Positions 6,564-10,177 of a DNA stretch of 10,177 nucleotides are shown one piece after another; positions within the stretch are counted from its first letter, which is position 1, and each line of letters starts with the position of its first letter. The notes beneath the pieces were generated by a model that did no database searches, was not told where the DNA came from, and saw nothing but the letters and a program-made list of their open reading frames with translations. Source of the DNA: Chloroflexota bacterium (GTDB lineage Bacteria; Chloroflexota; Anaerolineae; UBA4142); NCBI GenBank assembly GCA_023380675.1, contig JAMCRS010000213.1:1-10177 (forward strand), given 5' to 3'. The translations under genes and the position numbers were made by a program.

Positions 6564-7515
6564 GCCTCAAGTCAGCGCGGTTATTCCGGTCTACAATGGC
6601 ACCAACTTCTTGAGCCAGGCGATCGACAGCGTTTTGGCCCAGACGTTCGCCGACTACGAGCTCATCGTTGTAGACGACGGTTCAACCGATGAGACCTGGG
6701 CCCTGATCCAATCCTACGGCTCGCGAGTGCGCGCCTTTAGAAAGTCCAATGGCGGAGTTGCCAGCGCGCTGAACTTCGGAATTCGAGAGATGCGCGGCCG
6801 GTGGTTCGCCTGGCTCAGTCATGATGATTTGTGGATGCCGCAGAAACTCGAAACTCAGTTGGATTTCTTGCGCCAGAACCCGCGCTTCAAAGCGTGCTAT
6901 ACAGACTACTACGTCATCGACGCGCAGGGTCGTCTCCTGGACCAGGTTGAGAGTCCCTGGTTTACACGCGTAATTTCAATACGAAAGCTTTTTGAGAGTG
7001 CCTATATCAATGGCTCCACCATGGTGATTGAACGAGACTGTCTTGCCCGAGCGGGTCCGTTTTCTGAGAACCTGAAATACACGCAAGACACGGAAATGTG
7101 GCTCCGGCTGTTGCGCGAGTTTGAGATCGGACGCGTGCCTGAAAAACTGGTCAAGCAGCGACGCCATCCCGCGCAGGACAGCATCCGCAATCACCCCGCA
7201 CAGACCCAAGAGACTGTGGGCATGTACTTGCGAGTCTTCGAGGAACAGGGTGTGACGGGGCTGTGCCCGGGATTGGTCGCTTCGCCCAAGCCGCGTGACG
7301 TCGCAACGGCATATACGTGGCTGGCGGAAACGGTGGGTTTGCGTTACGGGGCGTTCGATTTCGCCGATCGGCAATTGCAGCGTGCGGTCCAGGTCTATCC
7401 GAACTGGCAAAATCCGGCGAGATTTCGACGTGCATATACAAAGCTCCGCTCCCTGTTGTATCATGCCAGGGCCACAGGCGCTCAGCTCGTTCGCTCGTTG
7501 AGAGTGAGCCGCTGA
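6541..7515 (+). CDS. Family 2 (GT-A) glycosyltransferase with C-terminal extension
   Basis: The 324-residue protein begins with a classic GT2 domain that transfers a sugar from a nucleotide donor. Visible are VSAVIPVYNGTNFLSQAIDS (11-30), the nucleotide-binding VVDDGSTDET (43-52), the metal-binding DxD-like SHDDLW (93-98), GSTMVIERD (158-166), and TQDTEMWLRLL (181-191), which carries the likely catalytic acidic residues. The last hundred residues (about 220-324) lie beyond the catalytic domain. They look helical, with a possible repeat-like segment (FADRQLQRAVQVYPNW), and I do not recognise their role. No membrane segment is evident, so it is likely cytoplasmic or peripheral. Start ATG 6541 lies 23 nt inside the preceding gene, with no strong Shine-Dalgarno, which fits translational coupling. 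The donor and linkage are unknown. Confidence 0.9.
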   Translation: MPIPLSTEPQVSAVIPVYNGTNFLSQAIDSVLAQTFADYELIVVDDGSTDETWALIQSYGSRVRAFRKSNGGVASALNFGIREMRGRWFAWLSHDDLWMPQKLETQLDFLRQNPRFKACYTDYYVIDAQGRLLDQVESPWFTRVISIRKLFESAYINGSTMVIERDCLARAGPFSENLKYTQDTEMWLRLLREFEIGRVPEKLVKQRRHPAQDSIRNHPAQTQETVGMYLRVFEEQGVTGLCPGLVASPKPRDVATAYTWLAETVGLRYGAFDFADRQLQRAVQVYPNWQNPARFRRAYTKLRSLLYHARATGAQLVRSLRVSR

Positions 7516-7571
7516 ATCGGCAATGCGCGCAATATCTATCGTCACCCGTTCACGGTCGCCGCGTCGGACTT

Positions 7572-7575
7572 GGAG
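7572..7575 (+). promoter_or_regulatory. Ribosome binding site deciding the start of the first GT4 gene
   Basis: GGAG lies nine bases before GTG 7585. The frame is also open from TTG 7570, but that codon overlaps this site and has no site of its own. The protein family normally begins at the MRILLIASWFP stretch, so GTG 7585 is preferred. Confidence 0.5.
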
Positions 7576-7584
7576 TCGTCTCTC

Positions 7585-8751
7585 GTGCGGATCTTGCTTA
7601 TAGCATCATGGTTTCCCCGTGATCCTGACGATGTCACCGGCATCTTTGTTCGTGAGCAAGCCGTCGCGCTCTCCCGGGTGTTCTCGGTCACTATCCTCGT
7701 GCCGCAAATAATCAGCTGGCGCGACCTTCTGCGTCGTAGACTCGGAGTAACGCCGGGCGTTGTTCGTTACCCGGAATTCGATGTCCATTGGCAAAGGGCA
7801 TTTGTGCCTATACCGCGCTTCTCGCTCAGGTGCGCATACGATGCCTCGGTTCGATCTGCAAGGCGTACTGTCGAAACAATCGTGCGAGACCACGGAATGC
7901 CGGACATTATCCACGCACACGTCATGCTTCCCGGCGGTTGGATTGGCTGTCGCTTGGGCGAGCGGTTTAGGGTTCCAGTTGTTCTCACCGCGCACTCGAG
8001 GTTGTCGGGGACGGACGTCAAGTCACCCCTATTGCGCGACTTGGCGCGTACGACGCTGACTCAGGTTCAAAGGATCATCGCGGTCAGCCCAACTTTGGCC
8101 CATGAGATACGTGAGTTTTCCGACGCGCGACCCATTGACGTCGTCGGCAACTTGGTTCGGACCGATTATTTCGTTCCAGAGGACTCTCGTTCATCGTCTA
8201 CTGGCGACTCTCCCTACACCTTTTTGTACGTTGGTCTGCTCAGAGCGGAAAAAGGAATTCGCTATCTGTTGGAAGCGGCGCGCATCCTGCACGACCGGGG
8301 CTACGACTCGTTTCAAGTCGTCATAGGAGGTGATGGCCCTTTGCGGATGCGCCTTGAAGCATCCGCCGCCCAGCTCGGAGTAAGCCAGCATTGTCGATTT
8401 CTCGGTAGACTGCCGCGCGCGCAAGTCAAGCAGTGGATGCAGCGCTGCAATGTGCTTGTCCTTCCCAGCTTGCGGGAGACCTTCGGTATTGTACTCGGCG
8501 AAGCGATGGCTTGCGGTAAACCGGTCCTCGCCACTCGGTGCGGCGGACCGGAATGGATCGTCACGCCGGAAACGGGTCGCGTGGTAAACAAAGCCGACAG
8601 TCAGGCCCTGGCCGATGCAATGGGGGACTTTATTGCCGGGCGCGCCGTGTACGACTCCGCAGCTGTTCGCAACAGCGTCGTTGCCCGGTTTGGCGAACAG
8701 TCCTTTCTGCGGCAAATCTCGGCGGTCTACGCGCAGGCACTCTCGGGCTGA
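7585..8751 (+). CDS. Family 4 (GT-B) glycosyltransferase
   Basis: The 388-residue protein has a two-Rossmann GT-B layout. The N-terminal acceptor domain starts MRILLIASWFPRDPDDVTGI with FVREQAVALSR and has DIIHAHVMLPGG (107-118) and VVLTAHS (132-138). The C-terminal donor domain holds FLYVGLLRAEKGI (213-225), with R220 and K223 expected to contact donor phosphates, then IGGDGPL (247-253), and the E-x7-E motif in ETFGIVLGE (E298 and E306). These are hallmarks of retaining GT4 enzymes that use nucleotide-activated sugars. It lies 69 nt after the GT2 gene, a gap in which I see no promoter or terminator, and 6 nt before the next glycosyltransferase. It probably adds one sugar of the polysaccharide repeat or adaptor. 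The specific sugar cannot be assigned. A longer start at TTG 7570 is possible but less likely. Confidence 0.9.
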   Translation: MRILLIASWFPRDPDDVTGIFVREQAVALSRVFSVTILVPQIISWRDLLRRRLGVTPGVVRYPEFDVHWQRAFVPIPRFSLRCAYDASVRSARRTVETIVRDHGMPDIIHAHVMLPGGWIGCRLGERFRVPVVLTAHSRLSGTDVKSPLLRDLARTTLTQVQRIIAVSPTLAHEIREFSDARPIDVVGNLVRTDYFVPEDSRSSSTGDSPYTFLYVGLLRAEKGIRYLLEAARILHDRGYDSFQVVIGGDGPLRMRLEASAAQLGVSQHCRFLGRLPRAQVKQWMQRCNVLVLPSLRETFGIVLGEAMACGKPVLATRCGGPEWIVTPETGRVVNKADSQALADAMGDFIAGRAVYDSAAVRNSVVARFGEQSFLRQISAVYAQALSG

Positions 8752-8757
8752 AGCCTA

Positions 8758-10050
8758 TTGAAACGCGTATTGATCGTCACGTTCGATTTTCCGCCGCAAG
8801 GGGGCACCGGCGTGATTCGGGTGACCAAGTTTGTCAAGTACCTCCCGCAGTTCGGCTGGCAGCCGGTCGTCGTATGCTCCGACGCGCACTCTTACCCTGA
8901 CCCGAGCCTGGCGCGCGATGTGCCCCCGGACCTTCCGGTCTATCGTGAGCCGTGGCGCCCGTTCGCATCTTTACCGCGCCGCAGCGCGCCCGCTGCTCCT
9001 TCGGCGATCGCAGACCGCTCGCGGCAGCCCGTGCCCAGCGGCGCACTGAACAAACTGGCGCGTCGTTTTTTCGTCCCGGACCCGTATGTGGGGTGGACTG
9101 GCGCGGCCGCACGGCTGTGCGCCCGGGCGCTCCAAGAACACCCCTGTCAAGCTGCCTTGACGACCTCGCCGCCAAACTCGATTCATCTCGTCGGCGAGCG
9201 GGTCCATGCCCGCTTCGGCCTTCCCTGGGTCGCCGATTTTCGAGACGTGTGGACCTGCGAAAATCCAACTCTCGGCAAGCTCGGCCGTCTGAACTTTGCT
9301 CTCCAGCGAAAGACCGAACGACGCGTGCTCGAGCGCTGCGATCGCGCTCTGGTCGTATCCGAACCACTCGCCCGGTCCACCTTCGAGTCCCTGGGATCCG
9401 ATTTGGCGCCCAAGACGCGGGTGCTTACCAACGGGTTCGATCCGGAGGACTTTGCCGATCCGCCGCCTCCGTTGGATTCCCCCGGCGTTACCTTCTCCTA
9501 CGTCGGGTCTATCCACGGTCCCCGCGGCAACACCGCCCTTGCGCCCGGCATCCGTCTTGCGCTTGAGCAGAACGATGATTTCCGACGCGACGCCCGATTT
9601 CGGTTCGTCGGTCTCTTTGACGGCCCGTTTCGAGCTCAATTAGCCGGTCTCGAAAGCAATGTAGAGTTTCTCGATTTTACGTCTCACGCCGAAGCGGTCG
9701 ATCGGATGCGCCGGTCGCACGTTCTACTACTCGCCCTTCCTTCCGACGAGGAACGCTTGGGTTACACCAACAAACTCTTCGAATACCTGGCCGCCCGTCG
9801 CCCCATTTTGGCCGCCGTCCCACCCGGCGCGGTGAGCGAGCTCATGCGGGGCTCTAACCTTGGATTAGTCGTTCCCCACGACGAACCTGCGGCGGTTGCG
9901 CGTGGATTGATCGACCTGTTTCGCCGCGAGCCTTCGGATACCTCCGACCGGTCGGACGAACTGCGGGCCCGATTCGACCGCCGTAATCTTGCCCAGCAGC
10001 TTGCCCGAATCCTGGATGAGGTATCATCCGGCGCTCAGGAATCGCAATAG
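8758..10050 (+). CDS. GT4-like glycosyltransferase (GT-B fold)
   Basis: The 430-residue product resembles large GT4-like glycosyltransferases of exopolysaccharide loci. The N-terminal part shows VLIVTFDFPPQGGTGVIR (4-21), TTSPPNSIHLVG (135-146) and the characteristic WVADFRDVWT (157-166). The C-terminal donor half shows VLTNGFDPEDF (222-232), FSYVGSIHGPRG (246-257), and GYTNKLFEYLAARRPILA (335-352). The strict GT4 E-x7-E motif is not obvious; the KLFEYLA block with E342 takes its place, as in several relatives. The start TTG 8758 is chosen because MKRVLIVTFDF is the usual beginning; no strong Shine-Dalgarno is seen, and the gene follows the previous stop after 6 nt. The stop TAG shares its last base with the GTG of the next gene. 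Acceptor and donor are unknown. Confidence 0.85.
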   Translation: MKRVLIVTFDFPPQGGTGVIRVTKFVKYLPQFGWQPVVVCSDAHSYPDPSLARDVPPDLPVYREPWRPFASLPRRSAPAAPSAIADRSRQPVPSGALNKLARRFFVPDPYVGWTGAAARLCARALQEHPCQAALTTSPPNSIHLVGERVHARFGLPWVADFRDVWTCENPTLGKLGRLNFALQRKTERRVLERCDRALVVSEPLARSTFESLGSDLAPKTRVLTNGFDPEDFADPPPPLDSPGVTFSYVGSIHGPRGNTALAPGIRLALEQNDDFRRDARFRFVGLFDGPFRAQLAGLESNVEFLDFTSHAEAVDRMRRSHVLLLALPSDEERLGYTNKLFEYLAARRPILAAVPPGAVSELMRGSNLGLVVPHDEPAAVARGLIDLFRREPSDTSDRSDELRARFDRRNLAQQLARILDEVSSGAQESQ

Positions 10051-10177
10051 TGAATCGCCCGCAAGTCCTTTGGCTCTCCCCGTTTCTCCCGTACCCGCCG
10101 GATCACGGCGGCGCCGTCCGTCTCTACAACCTGGTCCGGCATGTGTCGACGGACTGTGACATCAGCTTGCTTGCGCT
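10050..10177 (+). CDS. Glycosyltransferase, N-terminal fragment (cut by window end)
   Basis: A frame opens at GTG 10050, one base overlapping the previous stop, with AGGA at 10037-10040 nine bases upstream, and stays open to the window end (42 residues). It reads VLWLSPFLPYPPDHGGAVRL, then YNLVRHVS. The short hydrophobic strand followed by a P-x-P-P-x-x-G-G loop and a helix is the typical N-terminus of GT4-type glycosyltransferases. Only the beginning of the acceptor-binding domain is visible, so family membership rests on this block and on its place in a run of glycosyltransferase genes. Confidence 0.75.
   Translation, partial: MNRPQVLWLSPFLPYPPDHGGAVRLYNLVRHVSTDCDISLLA

Noticed and set aside
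8971..9639. Minus-strand open frame (222 codons) inside the second GT4-like gene
   Set aside because: It is fully contained in a strongly supported + strand glycosyltransferase, and the composition is that of an antisense shadow.

Overview
The window is GC-rich, densely packed and coded entirely on the + strand. It reads as a chromosomal segment of a Gram-negative bacterium: an ABC-transporter-dependent surface polysaccharide (O-antigen or capsule type) locus that starts beside a small toxin-antitoxin island. The sequence does not fix the lineage. An uncultivated proteobacterium-like or related phylum is plausible, but that is inference.

Region 1 (1-1676) opens with the 3' end of a uridine kinase gene. 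Its stop codon overlaps the start of a MntA-type nucleotidyltransferase antitoxin. A HepT-type HEPN RNase follows, and then a second, co-linear HepT paralogue. The two HepT-like proteins align without a gap over about 138 residues (54 identical by hand count, about 39%). In the second copy the catalytic His and the AMP-acceptor Tyr of the R-x4-H-x-Y signature have exchanged places (RNLLVHEY in copy 1, RNLLVYDH in copy 2). This is the most unusual observation in the window.

Region 2 (1677-1849) is a short intergenic control region. It holds a good sigma-70-type promoter (TTGACG, 17 nt, TAAAAT). A perfect inverted repeat with 10-bp arms covers the -10 box and the probable transcription start, and a smaller GC-rich palindrome lies at the -35 and spacer.

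Region 3 (1850-10177) is the polysaccharide locus: a winged-helix regulator, the Wzm-like permease and Wzt-like ATPase of an export ABC transporter (the ATPase with a C-terminal polymer-recognition domain), tandem GC hairpins, UDP-GlcNAc 2-epimerase, an NAD-dependent sugar-nucleotide epimerase/dehydratase, a GT2 glycosyltransferase, and three GT4/GT-B-type glycosyltransferases, the last cut off by the window end. Most neighbours overlap or are very close, as expected for an operon. In outline, the two sugar-nucleotide enzymes supply precursors (including UDP-ManNAc), the glycosyltransferases build a lipid-linked chain at the cytoplasmic face of the inner membrane, and Wzm/Wzt exports it. The winged-helix protein probably controls the operon through the palindrome in its own promoter.
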